NCBI RefSeq assembly: GCF_000247695.1
Contig: NW_004624747.1
Span: forward strand, 11,594,425-11,658,424
DNA: 64,000 nucleotides
From: Heterocephalus glaber
Lineage: Eukaryota; Chordata; Mammalia; Rodentia; Bathyergidae
Direction: 5' to 3'
Both the position numbers and the translations under genes were made by a program. The notes beneath the pieces were generated by a model. That model saw only the letters and a program-made list of their open reading frames with translations, was not told the origin of the DNA and did not search any database. Shown piece by piece: positions 43,812-54,250 of the stretch; within the stretch, counting starts at the first letter, position 1; each line of letters begins with the position of its first letter.

Positions 43812-44535
43812 CTTGGGCAATGTCTTAGTGCACTTTGTGCTGCTATAATAGAATAGCACAGGATATTTCATAACAAACAGGATTTTATTTCTTATAGTTC
43901 TGGAGCATGAGAAGTTCAAGGTACCAATATCTGGTGAGGGTCTTCTGCTGCATCATAACATGGCATAGGGGTATAAAGAAAAGGAGAAATGGATGGAGAG
44001 AAAGAAGGAAAAAGACAAAAAGAGACAATGAAGATAGCTCTCTTGGAACTTCAATTCCCACAAGAGTGAGATGTTTTTGGTGGGTTTTTTTCATTATGGG
44101 GGAACCCAGGACCTTTGCACTGAGCTATAGCCTTAGCCCTTTAAAAAATTTTTTCCATTTTTGAGACAGGGTCTTACTAACTTCCTAAGTTGGCCAGGCT
44201 GGGTTTGAACTTGAAGTCTTCCTGCCTCCATCTGGTAGAGTGCTGGAATCACAGGCCTGCACCAATACACCTAGCTATGCATGAGTCTTTATAAAAAGAC
44301 TAGCCTGACCCTCCCACACCCCAGCTTCCTGTCTCATCACCTGATCTTTCCTCTCATATGCTCTCCTACCACAGTGTTACACACTATGATGTGATGCAGT
44401 CAAAGGGGCCCTCACCAGAGCAAGCACTGTGCTATTTGGACTTTTAGCCTCTAAAACTCTGAAGTAAACAAACCTCTTTTCTTTGTAGAGTACTCAGCCT
44501 CAAGTATTTTGTTATACCAGTGAAAAGCAGATTAA
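43812..44535. mobile_element. MaLR-like repeat pieces around a SINE
   Basis: 43812-44070 ('gtgctgctataatagaatag', 'cttatagttctggagcatga', 'atctggtgagggtcttctgc') reads as a reverse MaLR-like repeat. 44278-44535 ('ttataaaaagactagcctga', 'ctgaagtaaacaaacctctt', 'tttgttataccagtgaaaag') is the 3' half of a forward MaLR LTR. Whether they belong to one rearranged element or two is unclear. Confidence 0.6.
44072..44277 (-). repeat. B1-dID dimeric SINE, reverse
   Basis: 'gggggaacccaggacctttg' and 'cactgagctatagccttagc' form the ID part. 'gagacagggtcttactaact', 'ttggccaggctgggtttgaa' and 'gagtgctggaatcacaggcc' form the B1 part. Moderately diverged. Confidence 0.88.
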
Positions 44536-44711
44536 TGCTGTGTTGATGAATAGTTTACTACTATGGGAAACTGGAACTCAATCCCACTGGGGTCTTTCTA
44601 AGAAGCATTGTGAACCCTGCCCAAGAATCAGTCCACTGAAGGAAGAGGAAGAGGAAGTGGTGTCATTCATATATACATACATATATGAAAGAATCCAGGC
44701 ACAAATTTTAT
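44536..44711. other. No feature recognised
   Basis: Short (ATAC/ATAT)-rich run near 44670-44690; otherwise nothing. Confidence 0.4.
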
Positions 44712-44792
44712 CAGTGGTGGCGAACCTATGGCACACATGCTACAGCTAGCTGTTTTTTATCATTGAAAGCTCTAAAAGGTCCACCATCACTG
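44712..44792. mobile_element. Short hAT-type MITE with inverted ends
   Basis: An 81-bp element. The left end CAGTGGTGGCGAACC and the reverse complement of the right end (CAGTGATGGTGGACC) match at 12 of 15 positions. The flanking 8-mers AATTTTAT and AACTATAT resemble an aged 8-bp target duplication, the hAT norm. No coding capacity. Confidence 0.7.
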
Positions 44793-45605
44793 AACTATAT
44801 GATTCCATTTATATGAAATGCTTGAATAGACAAAAGTAATCTATGGTGATTACTTTTGGAGATCAGGATAGTTGTCTGGGAGTAAGATAGTATTGACTGG
44901 AAAGAAGCATAAAATGACCTTCTAGAGGATAGAAATCTTTATGCCTCGATTTGAGGGGTAGCTACACAATACTATATTCATAAATGCAAGAATTCAGTGG
45001 TACATTTGTGATTCTGTGTCTTTCATGTAAATTACACTTTAATTTTTAATCATAAAAACAAAGTAAAATGAACAAATAGCTCCATTCTTAAAAGTCCTGC
45101 TTTGAGCCCCCATTTGGTAGCTGAGGACAACTCTGCAGTTGGTATCTTCAGCTTCACTGGGGCAGAAGGTAAGGGAGGGCTGGAGCCAGGCTGAGCCTCT
45201 GAAGCTGCCAGTGCAGAAAAAACACTCACTCTCCCCAGTGAGTTATGATTAAGAATTTTCTTTCTGGCCTCCAAGTGTTTTACTGGCTCATCCATCAATC
45301 TGTCAGGAGAGCCGTCAAGGCAAGAGCAGCAGAAAACTAACAGTTCACACCCAAACAGCCTAAATAATTCAATGCCCGCCACTCCCTCTGGACCCTGAGA
45401 ACACGAAACTAATTTTTTATTTATTTCTCAGGCTCTGCGGTTTGTTCTTATGGTTCCTTGAAGTGCAGAGGATGGGTACAGCACATCTGTGGGCCAAGAT
45501 GGGACAAGCCAAGTTCACTAAAGCTGAGGCACCCTACCCTGATATCTGGAGCAGGTTGAAGGAGAAAAGGGCCCCATGCCAGTGGGTCCTTTTGAATAGG
45601 GAGGA
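44793..45605. other. No gene recognised
   Basis: Old L1-like 3' text may be present near 44800-45060 ('gattccatttatatgaaatg', 'aattacactttaatttttaa'). The rest shows nothing. Confidence 0.4.
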
Positions 45606-45609
45606 GAAA

Positions 45610-45775
45610 GAACGTGCATTAGAGTTGCAAAACACATATTTCAGATTCTGTGGCTGGCTACTTCTTGGCTATTTGGTCATGTGCAAGTCATTCATTTCTC
45701 TGAGCCTCAGCTTCCCTATATATAAAAATGTGCAGGGTGATATGACACTTACATAGTACTTACAATGTGACCAGC
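45610..45775 (+). repeat. MIR-type ancient SINE
   Basis: 'ctacttcttggctatttggt', 'catgtgcaagtcattcattt' and 'ctctgagcctcagcttccct' form a forward MIR core. Confidence 0.8.
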
Positions 45776-45995
45776 TCTGCTGTAATTGCTCACATACATT
45801 AACTTGTTTAATACTCAAATGATCCCATGAGGAAGTTACATCATCATCCCCATTGTAGAGATGAAGCAGGTGAGGCCCAGGGCTCACCCAGATGAAGGAA
45901 ATCACCCATCTCATAGGATGAGAATTAGGGAGTTAAAGCTTACAAGTCTCCAGACATCATGCTTGGTACACAGAAGGTACTCAATAAAGCATAGC
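45776..45995. repeat. MIR/MIR3-type fragments
   Basis: 'attgtagagatgaagcaggt' and 'gaggcccagggctcacccag' read as a reverse MIR. 'catcatgcttggtacacaga' and 'aggtactcaataaagc' read as a forward MIR tail. Confidence 0.6.
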
Positions 45996-46165
45996 CAATG
46001 CTGTTGCTATGAAAGTGTTGTTTCATTTGCATATAACAAACACATGAGCTTGATTGGCATTGTGTAACCACATATGGGGAAACTGAGGCAGAACCAGGTA
46101 AAATGGCCATACACACTTATACTAATGTCTTTGGATCCACCTCAGTTCCTTTGTGGAGGTATTAA

Positions 46166-46940
46166 GATTATATCTCTAAATCAACCAATAACAAATGCTG
46201 GCAGGGGTGTGGAGAGAAAGAAACCCTTCTCCATTGTTGGTGGGAGTGCAGACTGGTGCAACCACTGTGGAAATCCTATGGAGATACCTCAAAGAACTAG
46301 GACTAGAGGTCCCATTTGACCCAGCTATTCCCCTACGTGGTGTCTTCCCCAAAGAATTAAAAGAATCATACCACAGAGATATATGTGCACCTATGTTTAT
46401 AGTGGCACAGTTTGTAATAGCTAAAGTTTAGAAACAGCCCAAGTGCCCATCAACTAGAAACTGGATAAAGAAGATGTGGGTTTTTTTATAAAATGGAGTA
46501 CTACTCAGCCATAAAGAACGAGAAACCAGAGTCATTTATAGCTAAATGGATGCATATTGAGGCCATACTCTTAAGTGAAATAAATAGGACACACATGTGT
46601 AAATACTGAATGGTTTCTCTAGTGTGAGAAACTGAAAGTGTAAATAAGGATGAAAATGATTAAAATAAATAATTGATAATTTGAAATAGGAAATGGTCCA
46701 AAGGTGGAGGGGTGGCGGGAGGGGAAGGGGAAAGGAAAAATTATGAGAAAGAAAAAAAATGGAAACAAAGTCTATGTAAATAGGGAAGGGTGGTGGGGGC
46801 GAAGGGCGCATAGGTAATGGGGAAAAAATAAGAACTAAGATACATCATGTTCAGGTACAAACACCCAATGATAAATGTAAATGTATTGTATACCTGAAAT
46901 GTACCAATTAATATATAAATAAAAAATGATTATATTTCTA
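46166..46940 (+). mobile_element. LINE-1 3' end with TSD
   Basis: ORF2 end and 3' UTR: 'atcaaccaataacaaatgct', 'gtgggagtgcagactggtgc', 'tgcccatcaactagaaactg', a GA-rich tract and 'ctgaaatgtaccaat' before an AT-rich tail. 13-bp direct repeats flank it (GATTATATCTCTA at 46166-46178 and GATTATATTTCTA at 46928-46940, one mismatch). Confidence 0.92.
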
Positions 46941-46959
46941 GTTTAATAGATGTAATCTC

Positions 46960-47095
46960 CAAACACAGACTTTGATTCCAAAAGGAAGACTTGGATTCAG
47001 ATTTTCTCTGCCACTCTCCAGTTGTGTGAGTAGAACAGTGTCCTTCATCTCAGCTTCCTTGCCTGTGAAACAGGATGAAGTAATCAGTTACATGG
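46960..47095 (+). repeat. MIR fragment
   Basis: 'gaagacttggattcagattt', 'gccactctccagttgtgtga' and 'gcctgtgaaacaggatgaag' form a forward MIR core. Confidence 0.75.
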
Positions 47096-47595
47096 GGGTA
47101 AAGAGCAGGAGCGAGAGAGGGAGACAGAGAGAGAGAGAAAGAGAGAACCAGTAACAAGAATACACCCTCCTAGATCATGACCCCAGTGATTTGCTCCCAC
47201 TGAGCAAGCCTCACCTCTGAAAACAAGACTTCTGGGGGACATTTTAGATGTAAATCATAATATTCCACCCCTGGCCCCCAAAAGGATTATGTCCATCTCA
47301 TTGTGTAAGATATATTAGTTTATCTCTAAGAGTTGCCAAAGTCTAACAGTTCCAGCATTGCTAAAAAATTCAAGTACAAAGTCTCCTCTGACACTCAAGG
47401 CAAATTCTTAACTGTAAGCCCCTATAAAATTTTTTTTAAAAGTTAAATACTTCCACATACAATGGCACAGGGTAAACATTCCCATTCCAAAAGGGGACTA
47501 GACAGAAATTAGACCAAAGCAAGACTAAAACTCAGCAGGGCATACATTAAATCCTGTTGAGCTGGAAAAACATTTCTGAACAAAAAGTTTTTTCC

Positions 47596-48046
47596 TGTGG
47601 CTTTCAGACCTACAGACAAAGAGCCACTCCCAGCTCATACCCGCTCCCACACCTAAAACATGTCCTCCTTCATTGTCTTTTGTTCTCAGTAAATGTCTGT
47701 ATCCTCAAGATGATATAATCCCTACTTTCCCACCATATGTAAATAAGATGAACTCCTGTGTACTTTTCTATCCAATCATGCAAACTAAATGTAACATCCT
47801 CAACCTATAAACTGATGTTAAGTGCCTTGCTTCTGTATCTACACCCCTCTTCCCTTGATCCATATAAACCCTATTCACTGCCAGCTCCAGGCTGCTTGCT
47901 TTGTGGAGAAATCCCTGATAATCCCACCAGTGTAATAAAGCTGTACACTTGCCTCCCACCTCCAGGTGCATTCTCGGTTCTTCTTGACCAGATCCTGTTG
48001 TAGCACTAAGAGCTGCAACACTGTGGACTGTAAGTCTGCCATTGCA
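47596..48046 (+). repeat. 5' LTR of the MLV-like ERV
   Basis: About 450 bp from a TG near 47596 to CA at 48046. The start is inferred from length and is the least certain boundary. TATAAA lies at 47863-47868 and AATAAA at 47934-47939, spaced about 70 bases as in gammaretroviral LTRs. A primer site follows two bases after the end. Confidence 0.7.
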
Positions 48047-48048
48047 TT

Positions 48049-48067
48049 TGATGCATTGGCTGGGGAA
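48049..48067 (+). promoter_or_regulatory. Primer-binding site, tRNA-Gly type
   Basis: TGATGCATTGGCTGGGGAA follows the LTR by two bases. It matches the complement of the mammalian tRNA-Gly 3' end apart from two substitutions and one extra G. A glycine primer is known for some rodent MLV-like and VL30-like elements. Confidence 0.72.
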
Positions 48068-50390
48068 ATTGAACATTCTGATTGATTAAAATCACTGGTT
48101 GAAGCCCTCAAGGAGGGATTAGGGATGTCCCCAGGCCCCTGACGGGATGGTGCACCCTCAGAGATTCCTCTGAGTCTCCTAGAAGGACTGGAGATGAACT
48201 GCTCACTGCCTGAAGTATTCTGTACCCAGAAGGAGTGAGGACACTCATCTGGTTTAGTCCAATCTGGTCATCAGATAAGGTAAGACCCCAAGAACACCCT
48301 AGCTAATTAGTTTAACTACCTGCTAGCCTGAAAAGAGAGAATCCCTGGGAAGAGGGTTGTAATGTTTAACCTCTGAATGCCTGGAGAGTCCAGATGTGAA
48401 TGAATGTAACCAGATACTGTCCTCAGTAACTGGTCCATGTGGCTCCACAGGAAAGAGAGGGGCAATCCCTCTTAGACATAAGGAGTCTGACTGAGTTCAT
48501 TCTGCGATTTTGTGGATGCATCAAAGAAAGGCCAAGTGGGGGCTTTTGCAATGAAATAAATACCCCCTTAAGCCTGGATGGTCCTTAAAGTGGCTAAGAG
48601 GTCCATGGCCAGATGAACACTTGCTTGGTCCCTCCCTCAGGGTAGGGGCACCCATCCTTTGTCTGTTTGGGACTTTGAACAAGGGAACACCACACACACC
48701 TAGGGAGCTAGCTAGAGTGGGTTCGAGTCAGTCCGAGCCCACGGTGTCAAAATGTATGCTAAAAAATTGTAGGGAGGGCTATTCTGATAAGTAGGGTATG
48801 AAAATGAAACCCTGAAAGCTGTGCACCTTCTGTGAGATTGACTGGCCAAAAGTCTCCCCAGAATGGCCGCCAGAGGGGACTCTGAATACAGACATTGTCC
48901 GCCAAGTTAGGAAAGTTACTGAGACCGATAAAGGAGGCCACACCGACCAGTTTCCTTGTATAGACTCCTGGCTTAATCTTTGTTTAAACTAGCTACCATG
49001 GCTCCATGCTTGTGCCATAAAAAATCCAGGAGCCATTTTAGTTGTGCAAAAGAGCCACGCCAGTCCTGAAAACAATGGTGGGAGGAGCCTCCCTGCAGCT
49101 GGTTCAGAACAGCCCCAACCAAAGAGAATTTTTCTAGCCCTCACCAAGGACCCTTCCCAAGAAGAATCATACTTACCCCTGCCTTAGGTGCTACAACCAC
49201 GAGCCACAGCACCACCACCTCCAACTCCTCCATGATCTACCTCTATTCCAACACCAGTGATGCCTGATTCTACCTCCCAGTCACCAGCATCACAGCACAT
49301 CTTTCGGTGATGTCGCTGTACTCCATCTCCACCTCCAAGCCAGTAATGATGCCTGTTCCAGTTCCAGGTTCCACTCTGGCACTTCTGTTGCCAACACTGC
49401 CTGCCCCTCCAGTCCGATGGCAACCAACTTTTAACCTGATGCCCGGAACCATGCCTGTCCCTACTCAAATGACGCCACCCGATGCTGTCTCCATTGTTTT
49501 CAGCCCAACCAAACCTAGCCTCTGTCACATCACCTATGACATCAAGCCTGGTGGGTATTGTTTTTTCATCTCTGCTCCATTTGGTTTCTGATATAGAGTC
49601 AGGATCCTCACCACTCCCACCAGAGCCAGCAGAGGTTCCCCTCAGACATCGTCTCTGATCAGCCAAACAGTCTAAATCATCAGCTCACTTTCAAATGCCA
49701 TTTCGTGAATATCACAGAATCCCTCCAGTACCTGGCCAACAATCCTTCAGATTATTGCCAACCTTTCAGCACCAACAACCTTCTAAACTGGAGAAACCAC
49801 AATCCCTCTTACACTAAGAAGCCACAGAGGATGATAAAACTAATAACCATCTTCCAAACTTACCAGCCTACTTGGGATGTCAATAGCTCCTTGTGACCCT
49901 CTTCAACACAGAAGAATGATGTCAGATTCTTGATGGAGCCCAGGCCTGGATGGAGGCCCAAGCCCCTCCCACTACAGCCGACCTGTACCACTGGGTTGCT
50001 GAAGCACTGCCTAGGGGCTGACCAGATTGAAACCATAACACAGAGGGATGACTAGAAACCTTAAACTAGTATCAGAATGTCCTCTGAGTGGGACTCAAAA
50101 AGGATGGAAAAAGGCCTATAAACATGTCAAATGTAACAGCTATCACCGAAAAGTCAGATGAAAGCCCAGCTAAATTCTATGAGATTGTGTGAAACCTGCA
50201 AGGCTATACACCCTACGACCCTGAAGCCCAATAACATCAGCAAATGATTAACACAGCCTTCATTGCTCAGTCAGCCAATGATATTTGAAGAAAGATCCAA
50301 AAGACTGAGGGCTTTGTAGGCATAAATGCAACCCAGTGTTCAGATTGCCCGAAAGGTTTTTGTAAACAGAGAAAGAGAAGAAAAGAGAAA
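48068..50390 (+). pseudogene. Leader and gag remnant of the MLV-like ERV
   Basis: The leader includes a splice-donor-like AAGGTAAGA near 48278. Matrix-like text lies at about 48810-48970 (WPKVSPEWPPEGT in the forward frame). It is followed by a Pro/Thr/Ser-rich linker (49190-49600) and a capsid region from about 49750 (LLNWRNHNP and QPTWD within 49705-49896). The capsid continues with many stops to about 50390, ending in a basic/Glu-rich stretch like the capsid C-terminal charged region. The order and spacing are those of an MLV-type gag. No nucleocapsid, pol, env or 3' LTR follows, so the right side was lost. The minus-strand 160-codon frame at 49184-49666 is only the antisense of the linker. 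Confidence 0.8.
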
Positions 50391-50548
50391 ACAATGACAT
50401 GCAAGCTGAAAGCTTTTCAAGTCATTCAACTTGGCATTTTGCTCCTGATTTTCACTGTAGATCTGGCTAAAAGCTTCCAGCAATACCTATGCAACATCCA
50501 GATTATTATCTGCCTTGACATTTCCTCCACTAGATTAAATGTTCCAAC

Positions 50549-50637
50549 TTTTTTTTTTTTTTTGGTACTGGGGATTGAATTTAGGTCCTTGCGCTTGCGC
50601 AGCAGGCAGTGAAACCACTGAGCTAAATCCCAGGCCC
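50549..50637 (-). repeat. ID SINE, reverse
   Basis: T15 followed by 'ggtactggggattgaattta', 'ggtccttgcgcttgcgcagc', 'aggcagtgaaaccactgagc' and 'taaatcccaggccc'. It sits within MaLR internal sequence. No clear TSD by eye. Confidence 0.92.
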
Positions 50638-51306
50638 TGCTCCATCATTTTTAAATGTAGCTCACACAAAATCTTAGAACATGGGGAAAACGTAGGCAAG
50701 TTCCTTGCCAAAATGTAACACGCAGGTACCCTAGTCCAAATTCTAATAGAATCCTCATTTCCAACTGAAACTTCATGATCATGACCTTTACTGTCCACAT
50801 TCCTTTCAGTATTCAATCTTTCTGAGTTCTGACCATAATCTCTCATCAGTCTCTGCCTACAGCATTCAAAGACTTCTCTATCCAGCATCTTCAAACCTTT
50901 CCAAACCTCTCCCACAAACCAGTTCCAAAGGCTTCTAAACCACATGGCAAGGTACAGTCATAGCAACAACCCTATTTGTCTGGTATCAAAATCTGTATTA
51001 GTCATTTTACTATCCCTAAGAGAGAATACCCAACACCTACAACTTAAAGGAAAGGTTTATTTTGGCTCACAGTTTCAGTGAGTTCCATTCATGGTTGGCC
51101 AGCTCCAAGGCAGAAGTGGCATGGTGGAAAGGCATGGCAGAGGAAAGCAGCTCACCTCATGGTAGACAGGAAGCAAAGAGAGGAAGAGAGGAGCCAGGGA
51201 CAAGAATTCACCCTTCCAGGTCATGCCCCCATTGGTCCATCATTCTGACCAGGTCCCATCTCCAAACACAAGACTTTGGGAAACATTTTAGACCTAAATC
51301 ACAACA

Positions 51307-51452
51307 AATACCCAGATGTATCTGTACACAACACAGTGCTAAGCTAATGAATCAGTTAGCTTCCTGCCAGACAGGTCTCACTCAAGAGTACTCAGAGAGG
51401 AACTGTCTGCCTAGTTACCCTGAGCATTGTGGGAGCAAATCCTCAAAATAAT
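51307..51452. other. No feature recognised
   Basis: Short unassigned spacer between the MaLR LTR and the next SINE. Confidence 0.4.
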
Positions 51453-51453
51453 G

Positions 51454-51607
51454 CTAGTTATAATGTTTGTTGTTGTTGTTGTTGTTGTTTTGGGGGGGTT
51501 GTTGTTGCTTTATTTTGGTACTAGAGATCAAACTCGGGACCTTGCACTTTCAAGGTAGGTGCTAGAACCACTGAGCTAAATCCCCGGCCCAATTCTAGTT
51601 ATAATGT
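51454..51607 (-). repeat. ID SINE, reverse, with (GTT)n tail and 13-bp TSD
   Basis: Body 51467-51594. A (GTT)n and T-rich tail (51467-51512) precedes 'ggtactagagatcaaactcg', 'ggaccttgcactttcaaggt' and 'gaaccactgagctaaatccc'. Perfect direct repeats CTAGTTATAATGT flank it (51454-51466 and 51595-51607). Confidence 0.95.
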
Positions 51608-51734
51608 AAGAGACAAGATGCCTCAATTGGAGGACCATTCCACTGACGATTCTCAGATGGTAAAATCTCATTGGCCAGGTTGTCTTAGAAGGGAATATGG
51701 TGGGTGTGGGAGGAGGAAGGAGACAAGTATATTT

Positions 51735-51835
51735 CTAGTTCAAATGTGATCATAGGCAAATCTGGGCTCTTAGCCTTGGTTTCCTCTTTATATAAAAAGA
51801 GGGGATCTAGAACACTTGACTTCTAAGAATCTTCA
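51735..51835 (+). repeat. MIR fragment
   Basis: 'tgggctcttagccttggttt' and 'cctctttatataaaaagagg' with 'gatctagaacacttgacttc' form a forward MIR core. Confidence 0.55.
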
Positions 51836-51879
51836 TGCTGTGATGTTATTTCTATATACAACTGTCTTTGATGAGATCC

Positions 51880-52320
51880 AGAACAGAAATCCAAATGGAA
51901 TGAAGAAGGTCTGGGGCTTCATCAACAGATGGATGGATAATGAAATTGTATTTATACACAATGGAGCACTACTCTGCCATAAAGAAGAGTAAACTTGAGT
52001 CACTCATAGGTAAATGGATGCACCTTGCAACCATACATTAAGTGAAACAAATCAGACACACAAAATTAAATATCACAAGGTTTTTCTTGTATGAGAAACT
52101 CCAAATACAAACAAAATAAATGATAGACAATAGGAAGTAGGGGGATCTTTTCCAAAAGGGAAAGGGATCAAGAGTTGAAGGGAGAAAGGAACGAGGGAAA
52201 GGAAAGGGGATGGGGAAAAAAACCCAATATACCAATACCCCACAATGAACTTAATCATTGTTTGAGGCAAACATGAACTAATAAAAAACAGAAACTGTTT
52301 TTCTAAAAATGAAGAAAGGA
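51880..52320 (+). mobile_element. LINE-1 3' end, older
   Basis: 'tcatcaacagatggatggat', 'gagcactactctgccataaa', 'gtatgagaaactccaaatac', a GA-rich tract and 'aaacatgaactaataaaaaa' follow the L1 3' UTR order. It belongs to a different subfamily from the 46.2-kb copy. Confidence 0.85.
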
Positions 52321-52429
52321 AGAGAGAAAGCCTGCCTTGACCACGGATATGCTTCAGCACCTCAGACAACCCCAGCTCCATGCAGCTGGGCATCCCAAGA
52401 GCAATGTTTTCAGCTATGTGAAGGCAGAT

Positions 52430-52635
52430 GTACTCATGAGGGACATTCCCACTGACCGGTGGGGCTGGGTGGTTGTGGGGATTTTCCTGTACATTGGACA
52501 ATATTTAGGAGCATCCTTGGCTTCTGCCGCTAGATACTAACAGCACTCCATACCACCCTCAAAATGTTTCCGGACATGGAGAGATGTCCCCAAAGGGTGG
52601 GGACAAAAATCATCTCCAGAACCACCAACTTGAAC
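52430..52635. mobile_element. hAT-type MER DNA transposon fossil
   Basis: 'gtggggattttcctgtacat', 'tggacaatatttaggagcat', 'cttctgccgctagatactaa' and 'acatggagagatgtccccaa' follow a known mammalian MER element order. A partial relative lies at 55.54 kb. Confidence 0.72.
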
Positions 52636-52735
52636 AAACAGTTCTCCCTGGAGTTGTGCGGTGTGTGCTTGAGACCACCATCAGAGTCCCAGGCCTGAAG
52701 CCCCAGTCCTTCTGAATTTAAAGAGTCCAGGGACT

Positions 52736-53095
52736 GTTTCTAAAAGTAAACAAGTAAAAAATAAATAAGCAAAATAATTACAGCCTACAATAAGTGCTGT
52801 TAAATAATAAAAGGGTAATGTTATTTTAAAAAAGAAACTGCAAGACTATGCATCACCTTAAACCGAGATGTTGGGAAGGGCCTCTTCAAAGAGGTGAGAA
52901 CTGGACTGGAAAGTGAAGGTCAAGAAGGGACTGCTTGTAGGAAAATGAGGGAAAGTGCATTCCAGGACAAAGAAATACAAAGTCTCTGCTATGAAGAGTG
53001 TTTATTGTGTTTGAGGAATAGTGAAGTAAGTGTGGCCTCCAGCAGAGTGAGGGAGAGAGATGATCAGAAAGAGATGAGATAGTCTTCTTGTCTTT
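52736..53095 (+). repeat. L2-type LINE 3' fragment
   Basis: 'caataagtgctgttaaataa', 'gggaagggcctcttcaaaga', 'gtgagaactggactggaaag' and 'gtgcattccaggacaaagaa' is a good L2 3' order. Confidence 0.75.
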
Positions 53096-53495
53096 AGTGA
53101 GTTTCTTAACTATAAATATTAAACAGAAAGAGATGAGGACAGAGAGGGGTCAGCTCTGGTCACTCAGCATCTTGGCAAACAGGTTGTGTCTTCAACTGAA
53201 TCCTTGGAGAAGACTTGAGGCACTAGAGGAAGGCTCCCCTTGTGTTATGTAATGTGTGTCCTCGTAGCAAAGCTGCACACCAACCCCCACACCTGCAGCT
53301 GAAGGTGAGGCCAGTCTCAGTCAGGCTGCTCAGAAAATTAACCAGGTTTGTGCAGCTTAGGAAAAATTTTCATATTTCTAACCCAAGGTCAAGACCAAGG
53401 ACATGTGGCACATTTTATAGCATCCCTTTAGACCTTTATAGGTCTGCCCTCCCTTAAGCACATGCCTTACCCCAGGATACTATGGTGTTATTAAG
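53096..53495. other. No feature recognised
   Basis: No supported gene, RNA or repeat. Confidence 0.4.
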
Positions 53496-53522
53496 TTTTG
53501 AGAGCTTAGTAAGCTCTCAAAA
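53496..53522. repeat. Perfect 27-base palindrome
   Basis: TTTTGAGAGCTTA, one G, then TAAGCTCTCAAAA: 13-base arms pair perfectly around a one-base centre. 'gcttagtaag' repeats just downstream near 53532. Confidence 0.9.
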
Positions 53523-53980
53523 GCTTTTATGGCTTAGTAAGATGGCAGGATGTGGCAGGGTAGCGATTTCCTGAGGATTTATGGCCACATAATTTAGTTT
53601 TCCTGCTTGTATTGTCTCTTCTTTCTTCCTCCAAGAGTCCCTCAGAAGTCAGTGACTTCAACACTTAAAGATTGGCCCTGACCTTCCCCTCCTAAGGGCA
53701 CCTCCTTCATTCTTGAGTGGAGCACTGGGGGGCAGTGAGGACTTCTGAGGAGTCCCCAAAGCCCCCATAGTGAAAAGCAATCCTAGCCACTTGGTTGTTC
53801 TTAAAGGCATATCTTCATTCATGTCTGCCTGGGGAAATAAATGATATCTTTAGAGGAAGCCAACAGCTTGATTACCAGTGAATTTCAATGAAGAAATGAA
53901 CAAGCTTCAGACCTTGACAAGGGAAATGGGAATTAAACTCCAGGAAAGGGAATTAAAATAGTAGCTGGAAAGCTCTGGAA
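53523..53980. other. No feature recognised
   Basis: No supported gene or repeat. Confidence 0.4.
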
Positions 53981-53984
53981 TCAA

Positions 53985-54250
53985 ACAGAGCTAAGTTCAA
54001 GTCCCAGATTTTTCACTTATCTGTGAGTCCCTAGGTGATTGATTGTACCTTTCTAAGCTTGAGATTCATTTGAGATTCATCCTTTATAAAATGTGAAATA
54101 ATAATAACAACACTGATTCCAGATGATTCCAGAGAACTAAATAAGATTCATAGAACATAAGCTTCATGAGAGCTAGCCCTGAGATTGTTTTATCACTATA
54201 ATCACATATCTTTCTTATATAGATGGTTAATGATGTCATGACTGAGTGAA
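53985..54250 (+). repeat. MIR-type ancient SINE
   Basis: 'cagagctaagttcaagtccc', 'cctttataaaatgtgaaata' and 'ctaaataagattcatagaac' form a forward MIR. Confidence 0.75.

Larger units (their letters stand above)
47100..51306 (-). mobile_element. MaLR retrotransposon, reverse, interrupted by an ERV and an ID SINE
   Basis: A partial 3' LTR (about 47100-47262, with a GA-rich run at 47108-47145) is followed by MaLR internal sequence (47263-47595: 'cacccctggcccccaaaagg', 'acattcccattccaaaaggg'). Internal sequence resumes at about 50391-50548 ('agctgaaagcttttcaagtc', 'attttcactgtagatctggc'). It continues at 50637-50995 (ending 'ctggtatcaaaatctgtatt') and meets a complete LTR at 50996-51306. MaLRs have no coding genes of their own. 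The 47.6-50.4 kb ERV and the 50.55 kb SINE are later insertions. Confidence 0.8.

Noticed and set aside
49184..49666. 160-codon minus-strand open frame as a gene
   Set aside because: It is the antisense of the Pro/Thr-rich linker of the MLV-like gag; no domain or start context.
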